A stretch of DNA of 64,000 nucleotides from Lepidostoma basale (GCA_022606425.2 JAHDVF020001313.1:1178001-1242000); one strand, 5' to 3'; positions 34,754-54,699 are shown, counted from the stretch's first letter. Notes: generated from the sequence alone by a model not told the origin. Made by a program: numbers and translations.

Positions 34754-34850
34754 CAACACGAAACGAAACCTGGTTGCTCTTTTCTATTTCATAGAAGATA
34801 GCGAACTAAGCGAACTGCGTGGTAACCATAGATTTTATGTAGGACGTGCA
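34754..34850 (-). other. NUCB1: Probable non-coding first exon and promoter side of nucleobindin
   Basis: A strong donor (TTG|GTGAGT at 34754/34753) follows a moderately GC-rich stretch, CGAACTAAGCGAACTGCG. The first coding exon begins with an acceptor (ATTGCAG at 33828), so an upstream exon must exist, and this is the best candidate. The transcription start is not visible; the right boundary is a guess. Confidence 0.45.
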
Positions 34851-35487
34851 TAAACTTTTAACGAATTCAATATGGCCACTAAAATTATGTAAAATAAAAT
34901 AATAACGAAGAGTAGTAGATATAATAATTATGCCTTCTGATAGCCATTCAATACAAGCAATAGAAAAACAGAGACTTTTAATGATTTTTGAGATACCATT
35001 ATTTTACAGCCTCTCCATCGTCTCGGTGTATAATGATTTATGATGAAATTATATCACTTGAATGAGGATTAAACACTTAACAATATCTCTCACTTATAAT
35101 TAATTAAAATATAATATTCGTTAGAGACTTAATATCCTTAAAACTAGACCATAACTGTCTTTTGGAGTAAGGCCTTCGTAGCTGATGAGCTGCTATGTCA
35201 GACGGCGCAAGGTGCTAGCCATCGTTGCGCTTGGTAGTGAAAGCTGGGGCACGACTTGGCTCGGCGACATGTCCATTTCCTTCATTATGTTTTGATATCT
35301 GACTGGTGTAACCGGTCGTCAACTAGTGGCGGTACGGCATAGCAATGTTCTGCCTTTCTGGGACGTACTATATAGATACTGATTACCCAAAAACTCTTCC
35401 GGATCCTCGATATGTTGAGGCGATGAGTGGCTGCTCAACCTCCCACAGCCCCACAAATCTCCTTTCTTCATTTTTGCTCACGTTTAC

Positions 35488-36171
35488 TCACCTTTTATCA
35501 CCATTTTCTCACCTTCGTTTTGCGGATGACATTGTTATTCTGGCGGAATCTGTGGGGGAGCTAGAAGGCATGCTAGATGAACTGAACACTGCATCCAGAC
35601 GAGTGGGTCTCGGGATGAATTTGGACAAGACGAAAGTCATGTATAATGAACATATTATTCCGGGATCAGTAACCGTCGATGGGTCGGCTCTCGAAGTGGT
35701 ACAAGAATACACATATTTTGGCCAAATCATACAATTAGGACGAAACAATTTCGAGAAAGAAGCCGACCGAAGAATTCAGTTGGGTTGGGCGGCCTTTGGG
35801 AAATTACGTCATGTTCTCACTTCCAAAATACTACAATGCCTCAAGACTTCAACTAGTGCGTTTTGCCAGTCATGACGTACGGAGCCGAGACGTGGACATT
35901 GCCAAAAGGTCTAGTCTATAGATTCAAGGTTGCCCAGCGCGCCATGGAAAGAGCCATACTTGGAATAACCTTGAGAACCGATGGGGAAAACGGGTTCTGG
36001 AGTGGAGACCGCGTACAGGATTCCGTAGAGTTGGACGTCCCCCTGCCCGCTGGACCGACGATCTGAAGAGGATTGCTGGACATGGATGGATGGGAGTGGC
36101 AATGGATAGGGGGCGGTGGCGGGCTTTGGGAGAGGCCTACATTCAGCAGTGTATGACATATGGCTGATGAT
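35488..36171 (+). mobile_element. LINE fragment, family B (RTE-like), with RT motif
   Basis: Encodes RFADDIVILAESVGELEGML, the YADD-type catalytic block of reverse transcriptase (here FADD). LGMNLDKTKVMYN and IQLGWAAFGKLRHVLTSKIL follow, then the MTYGAETWTL end with frameshifts and an internal deletion. GCTCACGTTTAC (35476-35487) and GCTCACATTTAC (36172-36183) form an 11-of-12 target duplication. The 3' end is GCTGATGAT. It shares long stretches with the copy at 20336-20876. Confidence 0.9.
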
Positions 36172-36253
36172 GCTCACATTTACTTATTTATCTTGGCAAC
36201 AAATTATCATTTTAATTGTCTCCTGTTGCTCCCTCCGATGCTCAAACTCTTAG

Positions 36254-36427
36254 GGTACGGCCACACCGAAGTCCCAGGGTCGGAGGCTAGGTTGGCGTCT
36301 TTATGCAGGTGGCTTGTGATCACCCGCTTGGCGCGAACCTTATAGTGTGGCCGGTCCCATAGTACGCCATACGTTGGTTTGCCAGGTGTCCCCCTAGCCT
36401 CCGACCCAGGCACTTCGGTGTGGCCGT
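36254..36427. mobile_element. MITE with long inverted repeats
   Basis: 174 bp with about 40-bp terminal inverted repeats beginning GTACGGCCACACCGAAGT and containing GGGTCGGAGGCTAGG. ACTCTTAG at 36246-36253 and 36428-36435 is an 8-bp duplication, which suggests hAT. GC-rich and without coding capacity. Confidence 0.8.
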
Positions 36428-36439
36428 ACTCTTAGTCAT

Positions 36440-38030
36440 AAAGGCAGACCGCATATTGTTCCGAAACAAGCTCTACTGTTGCTTACCACAAAAAGGGGAG
36501 AATTGTATGCACAATGAATTATATAAAATCATAATTTATCTGTTGCTTTGTTCGTACATGTAATAATGAAACGGGTTTATTAAATCAATAAATCATTATA
36601 TTTCTAGTACATATTGATATTGTATACGATCTTTCTTATCTTTTAGATATTTTTTCCTATCATGTTTTTTTGCGTTAAAGCTGGCTGTATGCTGTATAAA
36701 CCGCAAACTCTAGTATTTGTATAAATATCCATCCCAACCATATCGATTAAATCACACGATTTCACATCTTCCTGTGCATTCAGTCTCATATTTGTATGGC
36801 ACAAATAACCACATATCTCACCTGCACTTTGATACGCAATCATACCTACAAAACTTATCAGTGAGTATATACCAGAGAGTATACAACAGGTATTTATATA
36901 AATAAAATTTAAGGACAATGTAAAATAAGTATAGAATAAATAGTTAAACGACGTTGCAGGACTGCACCATCGTTGTGCCTTGCATGATGTGGCAAGATAT
37001 GGATCCGATCTGGTGGTCAAACACTGTGGAGAATAAACATTAATAGTTAGTATTTTAAATTCTGGATGGACAATTAAATATTCAAAATATTTAATATTTA
37101 GTAAAACATAGTTTTTCCAAAGATTGAAAAATAATTTAAGGAAATTAGATGTTTCGCGTTTACGTCATCCCTTAAAATAAAATATAATTTCTAGAATACG
37201 TACGTTTTCTTAAATATTAAATAAACAATATTACCAGTCAGCTTGCTATAATACTTCTTAACCCCTTCAGACCCCCTATGCATAATTATACACATAACAT
37301 CTGAAACCTTATAAAATCGTTAATTAAAAAATTTGCCCTTCCGCCATCCCTCTGCATATGAACCAAATTTTTATGATATTGATTTTGTTGTATAAACAAT
37401 CTATGATTTAATTTTTTTTATCAAGACTCTAATTTTGAATCAGTTTTCTAGTGACAGTTGTTAAGGTTGAGAAAATACCATTAATAATAATGCAGGTCTG
37501 AAGGAGTTAACAGAAAAACAAATGAATGGATTTGAACAAATAAAAAAAAAAAAAATTAATACATTCAATGCCACTCTGAGAAGGTGAAGAGTAGAAACTA
37601 TTGTTTTTCTTATTGACAAATAGAAATAAAATTTTATTATCATGAGTAATCGCGTATTTTGCACTTCGCATACTCCCCTCATCACGCACATATGCGTGAC
37701 CGACAGTCAACCAGTTGAAACTTTTAAGGATCTTTTAGGTTAAAAAATTCTTACCGCAAACATCTACTTTGTATTGTCTGTTAAGACTGATATTAAAAAT
37801 TCAAGTACATAAATAGGTATCATGAAAAATGACGTCACCTGATATATTGTTCCATGAAATCATATCATTAACAATTATCTCTGGGCAAAAAAATTCGCGG
37901 GAAATCTGAAGTTGAATTTTATAATAATTGTTTTTAACCAGTATACTCGTATTCAATAAGCGCAAATTGTTATGATATAAATCATTTATCGCAATCGCAT
38001 AAAGTTAATACATTTTTTACATAGTAAACA
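36440..38030. other. Intergenic DNA, no gene recognised
   Basis: Mostly AT-rich. A slightly GC-richer patch at 36660-37020 has a Cys-containing minus-strand frame (GEICGYLCHTNMRLNAQEDV), but no domain or convincing splice pair. Probably not coding. Confidence 0.35.
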
Positions 38031-38248
38031 TATCGTTTTATTGTTAATAAAATGAACATTACACATAATATAATAAATAGTTCAGTGGTCGCAATGTTCA
38101 TAATATAACAATTATTTGTAATTGGCACATTGGAATATGGTAATAAAGAGATAATTAATCAATTTGAATAAATATTGCGTAGTCAGAAACGGAAGGAAGC
38201 GCGGAATATCACAAAAGCAATCACAATTTTCTGAACATCGGAATTACC

Positions 38249-39164
38249 TTAGTTGGAGTCGTCGTCAAGCGTGAAGAGATAGCCAGACTCTGGCAATGGT
38301 CCAGCACTATGGGGCTTGTCAACTTTGGAAGAATCGTCATCTTTTCCAACGTCCGAGTTCGAATCGTAATGCATGTTCACAAACGTATCGCTATCGATTT
38401 CTCCGTCGGATCCTTCATCTGCAGAAGAATCTTGCTCGGAATGCTCATCTGAATCCTAAAATTACAATATTCATTTAATGAAATAACATGCATTTTTAAA
38501 GATTCGCGCTTCTTGCCAACCTGGTGATAATAAATGATTCACTATTGCTATATAATTGTTAAAGTCATTTTTGCTCCACGAAGATTCTCTGAAATTTCAG
38601 AATGACGTATTCAAGTAAGTAAATTCATAGAAGAAGAAGAAAATACTTAATGTAAAGTATGCTTAATAAATCATTTACCACATGAGTGTCGGACACTTTC
38701 CCTGCATCGTCTTCCGTATTTTCCACAATGCTAGAATCGCCAATTATATTTCCAGTGGGAATTGCTTCCGAATCCAGTTCGAGCGTGGTGCTGTCCACCT
38801 CTCCATCGCACGAGTTTTGTGCAGCCAAGCTCGTGTTTCCTTTGGGCTGTATGCTTTCACTAACCGTGCCGTAGGTCACAGTTTCTGATGGAGTCTTCTT
38901 TTTCGGTTGAATATCTGTCGCTTGTACGTTTCTCCGTTTTTCAGCGGCTCGGTAACTTTTTTCTTGCATAGACATGTTTACAGAAATCTTGTTTTCCAAA
39001 TTATTTCCAGCCGATGGTTCAATTACTTTGTTACCCTGGTCACTTGTGCCCACCTCGCACATTTGCAATTGCATCTCGTCTTGACCGATGCAGACTGCAA
39101 ACTGTAGATTGGTAATCTTGGAGGCGTCATTCAACACTTCATTACCAGGGTTGTCCCCAAGCAT
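38249..39164 (-). CDS. Uncharacterised acidic Ser-rich protein, two exons
   Basis: Exon 1 is 39164-38679 (donor CATGTG|GTAAAT, phase 0) and exon 2 is 38455-38249 (acceptor TTTAG). Together they give 230 residues. The start ATG (AAAATGC context) opens MLGDNPGNEVLNDASKITNL. The N-terminal 50 residues look most structured. The middle has basic patches (AAEKRR, QPKKKTP) that could be nuclear localisation signals. The C-terminal third is very acidic (DSDEHSEQDSSADEGSDGE) with many casein-kinase-2-like sites, ending GYLFTLDDDSN. I recognise no domain and give no function. A poly(A) signal (AATAAA on the minus strand) lies at 38037-38042. It stands alone between nucleobindin and the translocase. Confidence 0.7.
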
Positions 39165-39199
39165 TTTCGGCAGTTTTTAATAAGACAAATTTTTAATCG

Positions 39200-42110
39200 A
39201 TATTCTTTGGGGTAGGCTAATCCAGAATATAGTTCGTCTGATGACTAGACGCCATATGCCAGTTACCACTGCCACTGCCAAGTACAACTACAAGGTACCA
39301 CTGCCTGAAAGTATGCTTTGTTCTGGAAGTCTGCTGTTCTCCGTGCGGTTATTGCCTGTGAATAATTATTATAATATAAATATAAATATTGAAATTCGTC
39401 ATATTACAATTTCGCTTTCGTTTGCTTTCACTGCTCGTCCGCCTATTTATTGCAAGGTTTAAATAAAAATAAAAACTAGATACAAAAATATAATCGGAAA
39501 TCATACAAGGAAAATATTTATACGAGTAGGTAGTGAAAAGAACCAAATAATTTTGGAAAAACGCTATATTATTCAAATTTTTAAATGTTGTATATCATAG
39601 TTAATTGCAGAAAATATTCGGTTTCCATATTATTTTAATCAATACACTTGATATCGGGGATTGTAAAAACATATGGAAAATATGTATTTTTTAAAATCCA
39701 TATGTTTCGGAAATAGGCAATAAAATAAATTTTATTTTGCTAAAAAGTGATAAGAATATTTAGAAATTTTGAGTGTGACATTTAATTGCTAATATTCAAT
39801 TAAATTAATAAAAACAACTTATTGAACCCATAATGAGACTTCGGAATGTGTGAGAAGCATTTGCAACCCATGCACTCGCTTATTGCACAAACAGCTGTTA
39901 GCATATGCACTAATTCACAAACTCTTACTGCAAATAGAAACTGCTCGATCTAATTGAAACACACAATAATTTTGGACCAAACGTGAGAACCACCTGTGGA
40001 GCTTGCAGCACGGCTCCGACGACGGCTGGCAAGGGCAATTAACTTTTATTGATTTATGAATATGCGCACCGGAAATGCGTTATCCAATTTCATGTGTCTA
40101 GGGGTCTTTCATCAACTAAAAATCTTTACAGCCTCCCCGTATTGTAATAACTGGTTTCAATTTGATCAAATTAAAATGCATTAAATAAAATATATATAAT
40201 ATATAATAAAAAAATAAGTTTGCGTTAAGTGACTTCATATTATTTGATACGCAATAATATTCATATGATTTGATATTTGAAAGAGATTTAAATGTTGAAT
40301 ATAAAATAAATACTCGATATAACGCAGACATAAATTTAATTAATATCATAAAAAAATCATAACAGATTGAAAGTCATACGCAAACATATGCAAATGCACT
40401 TTCAATTCATGTACACTTTTCTCATACGAAACAGCTTCTCATGTCTGTGTATATTTACACATTCTTACGGAATCTTAATATTATCTGTCTATTGGAACGT
40501 ATATGAGTGGCAAATTCAAGAATTTACAGTATAATGAATAAATCACCTGCACAGGATTGGCGGTTGGAAAATCACGGCACCAGACAGGGACTGACAGGGC
40601 GATGGACTGATATTGATTTTTGAATATGCGCACTAACGGTGCGCTGTCTGGCTTGATGTGTTAAGGGGTTCGTTCACATGAACGAATCAACTTAACCCAT
40701 TCATTTCTCGATTCGTATGAATGGATTCACTCCTTTGTAACGATATCATACACTCGTACACTCTTGAAAACATGCCGTGTATCTTAGAAAATACTCGTAC
40801 ATGTATATTACTGATGCTGTATTGTATGTTATGATCACTTGTCATGTATAATATCAACAGTTAGATTGTCTTGCAGGATTGGTGGAGTTATTTCTAATAG
40901 TTGTACTGCAGTGTTTTCTAGATTTTTTCGATCTTATCTTGACGCCTTCTCTTCATTTGACTCATATGAATTGTAATTAATATATTTGGAATTTTAGACA
41001 TCACAATTATTCGTAAGTTCAGAAATCGATCGTTACACATGCTCTAGTCAAAATATTTTATCTTTTTCTTCGCTATTGGTTAGTATTATCACCGTGTTGG
41101 TTATTATTATTATTTAAATTATTGATTTCAGTGACATTTAAATCTTGATTGAGCACTGAAACTAATTTAAATCCTACAATACTTCAGAGGAATAGTCAGG
41201 GCTCGGGCAAATCAAACTCCCTCATAAATTTACATCCCTTTCATCCATCTCTGTTAAGTAGAACAGAATTAAAAACACTGTTTTTATTCCAAAGGTGGAG
41301 TAAAACAGTAATATTATTTCTATTCCAAATTACTATTAAATTCCACCGTATTAACGCCTTTATCTTCAATAAACTGTTAGAATAATAGCTATAACAGATA
41401 AACCTTCATATGCTAGAAGATTCAAGTCAAAAATAAGCCAAAGGTGTTTCGATTATATGAACAGATAATTTTGTTTGAATCGATTTATACGAATCGACCA
41501 CCTCACTATACCGAGTATCCCATCACTATTTCATAGACAACTTGAAATTTCGCTGAACCATAGATACTTTCTATATGAAGGACGTGCGTATTTTTTAAAT
41601 GCAAAGAGATATGGTCGCGTTCTATGTTCGTTTGGAATCTGATGGAAATATGAAATATTTTAAAACTTTCGAAACGATAAAATCAATCGAAGAGAATCAA
41701 GAATAAGGAAAGGTGTATTTGAAGTGTAGCAATGTTTCACTGAATAGGCAGACAGATAAAATAAAAAAACAAGGTTTTAGGGTTGTTGGTGTTTATTTTA
41801 ATTCTAAAATTGAACGTTTTTCATAAGTGAGCGATGTATCACATCAACATTCTTTTATCTCTTAGTCATGTTCCCCGTTTTGAAACAATATCCACCCAGA
41901 GATTTTCACGTTTAGAAAGTTTTCCCCGTAATGCTTAAAGTATATAAATAAACGATTTTTTTACATATAAATTAAATAATAACTATTTCGATAGTAGAAT
42001 GTTGGAAAAATATCATCCATATGTCCCCTATGATTCGTTGAGGAAGGTCGATCGATCGTTTTTACGTTACGAACATTGATCGACAATCGACAAAGTCGAT
42101 ATAATTAAAT
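39200..42110. other. Intergenic DNA between the acidic-protein gene and the translocase
   Basis: No coding exon is recognised. Two short blocks sharing ATGAATATGCGCAC / TTGAATATGCGCAC (near 40055 and 40620) may be a weak direct repeat. Promoter elements of the acidic-protein gene would lie near 39180-39300 but cannot be defined. Confidence 0.35.
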
Positions 42111-42115
42111 CTACG

Positions 42116-42121
42116 TTTATT
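42116..42121 (-). terminator. Probable poly(A) signal of the translocase
   Basis: AATAAA on the minus strand, 118 nt downstream of the stop codon. Confidence 0.5.
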
Positions 42122-42238
42122 AAGTTCATAATGGAAATAGTCAAGGCATCTAAGGTGGTTCCTGATTCATTAATGCCGCGAGACCAAATAATTTGAGCTA
42201 ACGATTCCACGAATCGATTGGAAACTAAGTTGCGTTTC

Positions 42239-48731
<6,493 letters not shown>

Positions 48732-48734
48732 GCT

Positions 48735-49090
48735 CGGGTATCGGGGTACTGCGAGGGAGTGGAAGACGCTACTGACGGCTCACCATCCGCCCGCGGCGTA
48801 GTCATGCCGCTGGCCGCGCCTGCGCCCTGCCGCCGCTATTCCTGGCGCGCGACGTCACGGCCGCTTGGCAGCGCGTTGAGGCCGGTTACGCCACGCCGAT
48901 TGGGACATTGTTCCTACCCTTGTCCGCGATCGAGAACCAAATATTCAAGTTGCGTCAGTCCGCCGTCCAGCCATCGGATTGGGCCGCTTCACTGGTACTT
49001 TGTATGCTCTCAGAATGCTGCTCTTAACCCCGCTGACTCTTGGCACTCCAACGGGGCGAAAGCTGTCGAGAAAACACAGCCTGATCAACG
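48735..49090 (-). promoter_or_regulatory. GC- and CpG-rich 5' region of the translocase
   Basis: A CpG-rich island-like stretch (GGCCGCTTGGCAGCGCG, CCGCCCGCGGCG) immediately upstream of the start codon, in otherwise AT-rich DNA. It must contain the 5' UTR and probably the core promoter. A possible acceptor, CTCCCTCGCAG, lies 17 nt before the ATG, so a separate non-coding exon is possible. Plus-strand ORFs here are by-products of composition. Confidence 0.5.
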
Positions 49091-49754
49091 AGGAATTTAT
49101 ATTTAAAAGAATCTGAATTCCGAATTCAAAATTTGGCCGCTGGCCTGGTCTGGACCAGAAAATGTCGACGAGCTCTCAATATATATTATAAAGAAGTTAT
49201 TATTAATATTTGTCTTATTTATTTACAATGAATTTTCACCAAAAACTTTCAATTAACAATATTAATATTTCGATTTTTTAACTTTAAATCTGATTTCATT
49301 TTGTCTTCGTTAAAGTCCAAATCTCCATACGTCTGGTATAATCATCATTTTTAGGTAGATATTTTAAATGCTTCTGTGATTTAAGGAATTTTATGGGAAC
49401 ATATCAAATAAAAAGTTAATCAAATGTAGTACCCAAAAATGTATTAGTATTCAATATATCGAAAATGGTAAGTTCGTCGTTGTGCTCGTCTTTAGGTTCA
49501 TCTTGGCGTATTATTGTCAAAAAATATATTATACAACACAAGTTCTTACTGCGACAAAATATTATTTTAATTTTAAATATAAAATTAAATGTTTATTATA
49601 GTATTACTTACATATAATTTAATTTACCGACATTCTGTCAAAGCATTCTTTTATTTTTTTTATTTCGTGATTCTTCTTTGATATTCTAGTGAAAGTATGT
49701 ATTGTTTTAAAATTGACAAATATGGTATATTTTTAAATAATACGATAAGCAATA

Positions 49755-49940
49755 ATAGTTTATAGTATGAACAATTACGGAAAAGCGTCCATGTTCAAAT
49801 TTGGAATAATCGACGAGCGTGCGTGTCACGGTGTGTGAATGTAGAAGAGGCGCTAAAGTTATGTTAGGATAAACAGTGTGGCGGTACATCCTCTCTGCCT
49901 AACCCTCCGAAGAATCGGCGTGATGGTTTATTAGTTAGTA
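49755..49940 (+). mobile_element. LINE family A, short 3' fragment
   Basis: Starts near GGAAAAGCGTCCATGTTC, retains NRRACVSRCVNVEEA, and ends CGGCGTGATGGTTTATTAG. More diverged than the intronic copies. Confidence 0.7.
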
Positions 49941-50176
49941 TATAGTATGATAGGGCTGTATGATGAATATATTATACGAGCCTTGATTTTTAAGTGGAAT
50001 CTACTTTTAGAAAAAAAGTCCACTTTTGAAAAAATATTTAATAGGAATTTAGGTAAGGTATTGATATCCTCTTTTTATATTTTTAATTATACATTCAATG
50101 GACCACGATTTCTTCTATAAATTGGTTAATAAAAAAACGTGTAAAATGTAAAGCCAATCTGTATAAAAATGTGGAC

Positions 50177-50435
50177 TTTTTTTTTTTTTTTTTTTTTTTT
50201 TATGTACACAACAGGTCGTTTGGACCCAATTACTGTATACAATTTTTATTTTTTAGCTATTATATTGATTCTCGTGACATGTGATAGGTAGCCAATCTAT
50301 CGCCATTTTATTGTCACGTGAATTCTACACCAGACCAAAGGCAGTGTGACAATCACACTGCCATCGCCGGGAATCGAACCCAGGACCTTCGGCATGGAAG
50401 TCAGAGCTCGTAACCACTCTGCCACGAAGGTCGTC
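50177..50435 (-). mobile_element. tRNA-derived SINE with long poly(A)
   Basis: Same element as 13649-13893: box A (plus CCACTCTGCCA), box B (plus GGAATCGAACC), body, and a T run of about 25 at 50177-50201. This long tail suggests a recent copy. Confidence 0.85.
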
Positions 50436-51110
50436 AATTAATTTTTTTTTCGACTTAATTTTTCTCATGTTTTTATTTCTTACAATATATTATATTATTA
50501 TTGAAAGTAGAATGAGTCCACTAGGAGCTAATAAATGTTTATTTTGTTTAACAATTACAATAATCCTTATTACATTTTAAAAGTAAACAAAATTATAGTG
50601 GTAAAAACATCACCCGAGTTGTTTAACATTTGTCAATATTTTAAAATTTATTCAAATGCTAATTCTTAAATATCTCGAAACATGAAAAAATGGACTGGCT
50701 CATAAATTGCATATTATTTCTTGTGGAATGTTTGATGATCTAGCCCTTAGTGCAGAAACATTTTCACCAACGCGCATGTTGCATATGTTTCATACTTAAT
50801 TAAATAATATTAAATTTATTTATTTGTGAAGACTGTAGACTCTATACCACAGTGAAATGCCACAGTGTATAGTATATCATGCAACAACAGTAATTCTTAA
50901 AATGAATTCAATGAAATTTCATCAATGATTCTGAGCGCTCGCGGATACAATTATAACATCTCTGCATCTAGCCAGTGACGGCCAATGATTATTAGTACAA
51001 TAGATATAGTTCTATATTTGAGAACTGTAAAAACTTAAGTAAATTTTTGACCGAAATGAGTTTTGTACATATTATTCAAATTCCGAAATTGTATTTTCAT
51101 GTATTATATA

Positions 51111-51345
51111 ATATATAGGACAGGACATCGAGGAGATTAGCTTAGATTAAATGTAGTCTGCGTCCACCTCAGTTGTACAAATACATGTTTTTACTTATTT
51201 TTATTTAATTTAAAATAAAATAAAAACACATGTATTTGTACAAGTTCTGCACCGACGGAGGACTTGCCAAGGGAGTGCATGAGCGAAGCTGACAAAAGGC
51301 GCCGCTGCGCCTATCACAGCTTCGGGTAAGCGGAGGGAGCCCTCT
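51111..51345. repeat. Dispersed repeat with partner at 55069-55200
   Basis: GATTAGCTTAGATTAAATGT followed by GTCTGCGTCCACCTCAG and then TGCATGAGCGAAGCTGACAA resembles AGCTTAAATGTGGTCTGGG and AACGTGCCTGACAAAAATC at 55069-55200. An inverted ATACATGTTTTTA / AAACACATGTAT stem lies in it. Class unknown. Confidence 0.45.
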
Positions 51346-52329
51346 ATGTCTTGGTTTAATATTCAAATTCCGTATTTTCCAAATAAACATTATAAATACA
51401 CTTACTCTGCCGATTTGGAAGAATGCATTGATATAATAACACATTTTCAATTATCCTTTCCTGATGTAAATGTTGATCGACTACGTCAGATGTAGCCCTT
51501 ATACTAAATACCTGTATGTTTATTTTTCACTAGTTCATAAAACGGAGCATTTTCAACAGACTTGAGATGAGTAATTCATAAAAATGGCGCTCTATAAATT
51601 ATCCAATTTATTATTATTAATATTATTATAAACAAGGACGAAGCTTATGAGGCAGAATACTTTCAAATATTTAAAATATTTTCCTTTTGAAGATTGTTTC
51701 ATCAATATGAAAAATGTCGATCTCCGAAGCGATCATTTGTTCTTGTTCATTTTGTGTCACGCATCTCCAGACTCCTGTTTTCTAACGTTTTCCTCAATTT
51801 CCTTCTTCCTCGTAAAGAACGCAAATTATTTAGTTGGGGCACAAAATCGAGTTTCATAAATAGCAACAATATAAAAGCAAACTATAATTTTTTTACAGAC
51901 ATGCAAAGGCCGATATATCTTTACAACAAATTGTATGCAATCCTCAAAATAACACGTCAGTGAAAAGTATTTATAGGAATGTTTCTTGTCCATGTCAATG
52001 CTTTGGAACCAGTCGGTGATGAATAGAACACGAAAGTGCAATAGCACTTAAAATTAAAAATGACTTCAAATACTTGAACCATATATTATAAGCGATGTTT
52101 TCTAAGTTTCATAAGCACTTTTCAAATATATTTTGATAATTTTCAAGTCTTATTTTATAGCATTTGAAGACTACAGGGGAAAAACAAGGAATGTCCAAAT
52201 AGATAGAAACGTATAAATGCCGCTAGATGGCATTATTACATTTATTTTGAATTTTAACTGACATTCCTTGTTTTTCCCCTGTGGTTTTCATTTGTTCTTA
52301 TTATTTATTATACCTTTCTTTAAAAATAT

Positions 52330-52500
52330 TCTTCTTCTTCTAATAGCGTTGTGTCAGGTTTCCCCGATGTTAGCGATCACTATGGCGAATTGGAATGGTT
52401 TCATGTTGCCTTCTCCAGAGATTTTCAGTTGGGGTTACCTTCCTTTAGCTAGTGGGTCTCGGATTTGCCATACGCCCTCTCCCTGTCTGCTATGGCCCTG
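52330..52500 (-). mobile_element. LINE 3' fragment, family C
   Basis: CTTCTTCTTCTAATAGCG then TGTCAGGTTTCCCCGATG and TTAGCGATCACTATGGCGAA match the 3' end of the family-C copy at 18661 (TGCCAGGTCCCCCAACG, TTGGCGATCACTACAGC). The plus-strand left end is the GAA-type tail. Confidence 0.6.
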
Positions 52501-52640
52501 ATGATAATGTCAGTAATCACGTTGTCCGCGACTCGTGGGATCACGAGGACACAATAAGATGCCAGGGAGTCAAATTAACTGGAAGTCTTGCTGTTGTCAT
52601 ACAAGGAGGTGTTTCACGGTATTTTAGAGAAAGGCCTCAT

Positions 52641-52678
52641 CAGTGCGTTGCGTTGCGTCGTCGCAACGCAACGCACTG
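52641..52678. repeat. GC-rich 17-bp perfect hairpin
   Basis: CAGTGCGTTGCGTTGCG, four-base loop TCGT, then the exact complement. It contains iterated GTTGC units. No parent element identified. Confidence 0.9.
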
Positions 52679-53611
52679 TATGCCACACCTGCGTTAAATA
52701 GTGATGGTCAGTTTTTTATGCGGCAGTATCGAGTGTGGCCAGCTTTGAGTATTTGGTGAAAACCTTAGAACCCGTCGCAGAGCTGCGTCTCAGTCAGTGT
52801 GGATTTCAGTCTTCATTCGACAATGGATCTCTCGATCTCTTCGTCTCTCGTCCGTCGATCCGTTGAAACGCATAATGTGGCATGTCACTATTACATATAT
52901 GTAAAACGACGCTTATAGGTGCATAACTTTTAACAGGGTATGTCCCATCGCGCCACTTCCTTCTAGTTTCTAGTCTTTCTTAAGTTATAATAGATATTAG
53001 AACAATTTATTGTTGTGAAAATGACAACTTTTCCGGTCGCCCCTGGACACATACATACCATTCATACCGAATAATGTGCACACATATCCAATTAGTTTGT
53101 ATTGTTGCATGGACGTGTGAATACTTGCATACATACTCGTAGTTTTATTCGGATAGTACCAGGACCGGTTAGGAAAAAATACAGTTTAGATACACCTAGA
53201 TTTCGTTTGCCAACTGCTAGTTAACTTGAATTATCCCTAAAAGATTTGGGAAAACTTAAGATGATTTCGGAAAATATATTATGTAATTTATCGACACAAA
53301 TTTATAATTTTTAATATAAATTGTTTACACTATGAAATTCTTTACCGATTTTTTATTTATTATTTTTAACCATTTCTTATAAATTTTCAGATTTATTTTT
53401 TTAGCATATTTCGAAGGTATAATAACCTTCAACATCGGAGAAATCTCAGTATTGGTGATGGAGCCACATTTCAAATAATAAGAATATCTTTGAGATTGTA
53501 AAAACCTATTAAGTTTTTATGTATTGAGAAAACATAATAATATTTTTTATTTTATTACAAAATATTAAAAAATAAATATTTTTTAGAGTTCCAACCTAAA
53601 ACCATTTTTGA

Positions 53612-54233
53612 TAACTAACTAACCATCACGCCGTCTCCCCGAAAGGGTAGGCAGAAATAATGGACTGTCACACTTTAATCGATGCGGCACTCCATCCTTC
53701 TCTTTTCGCCCCGCGGGAGACGCGGTGTGATGGGTTGCGAACCTCATCGCCACCAATAGGCATCTCCCGCGCACACTTCGATCTTCCAACATCCACAAAA
53801 TAAATCTAAAACAAATAATATAAAATACAGTGATATAAAATAAAATAACAAAATAAAAATAATTTAATACAAAATGTTATTTTTAGATGGTGCAAATTTG
53901 TCTATTTAATTTATGTTCCACGAATCCACCATTTTTTAAATTTAGCACATAATGTTTTTCCGATGTTGCACATGTTGACATGGACGATCCGGACTTTTGT
54001 GTTTATTTAATTTCTGTTACACGTATCCACCGTTTTTTAAATTAGCTGTTATATGATTTAATTAATGTTCCAAGTATCCATTTTTTTATTTGGCAGTAAT
54101 TAGGCACTTAAAACCAACCAACACCAGCAAGAACTTTAAAAGAATATTGAAGAAATTATTCAAATTGTCATTGGAACAAATGAAAAATTTATTTTTACAC
54201 CTGTCAAAATTCTTTATATAAACGAAAAAACTT
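53612..54233 (-). mobile_element. Non-autonomous element using the family-A 3' end
   Basis: Second copy of the element at 6560-7041: (CTAA)n, CCATCACGCCGTC, the GC block CGCCCCGCGGGAGACGCGG, and the same outer end CGAAAAAACTT. It is longer because a segment containing TTGACATGGACGATCCGGAC with partly repeated flanks (near 53890-54100) is expanded. Confidence 0.65.
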
Positions 54234-54699
54234 ACCATAACATGATATAACATTTTTGATGGTTATTTGAATAATATATTTTACAAGTAGAAACTTTTGC
54301 TCGAATTGGACCGTATGCATACATATCATAAGTTGACAACACATTGGCACTTGCATAGTATGACGGTCAAATTGATAAATCACGGTCGTTTGAACAAGGC
54401 GTACACATACATTTACAAATATGCATAGGTATGTCGGTACTTAACCAATTTGAACGGGGTTTCTTTTGTGTACATATACCGGTGACAAAAAAGACACCTC
54501 GCAAATTTTTTTAATTAATTGGAGTATCTGCCGTTTGTCATCCATGTGCTCCTGTGATTGCTGTGATTTTTTTCGCGCCATACGACACAACGTTTATTCA
54601 CTTTTTAACCACTACAGTGTTGCTGAATACATTCGCAGTCCAAAAAAATGGTTTAGAACTACAGAGGGCTACGTTTGCAGTTCATATTTATTTATTACA

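Noticed and set aside
36267..36413. Frames on both strands in the GC-rich 36.25-36.43 kb block
   Set aside because: Explained by a MITE with long inverted repeats and an 8-bp duplication.
50340..50435. tRNA gene, suggested by boxes A and B
   Set aside because: No acceptor stem or complete cloverleaf; the same unit recurs with a body and poly(A), so it is a tRNA-derived SINE.
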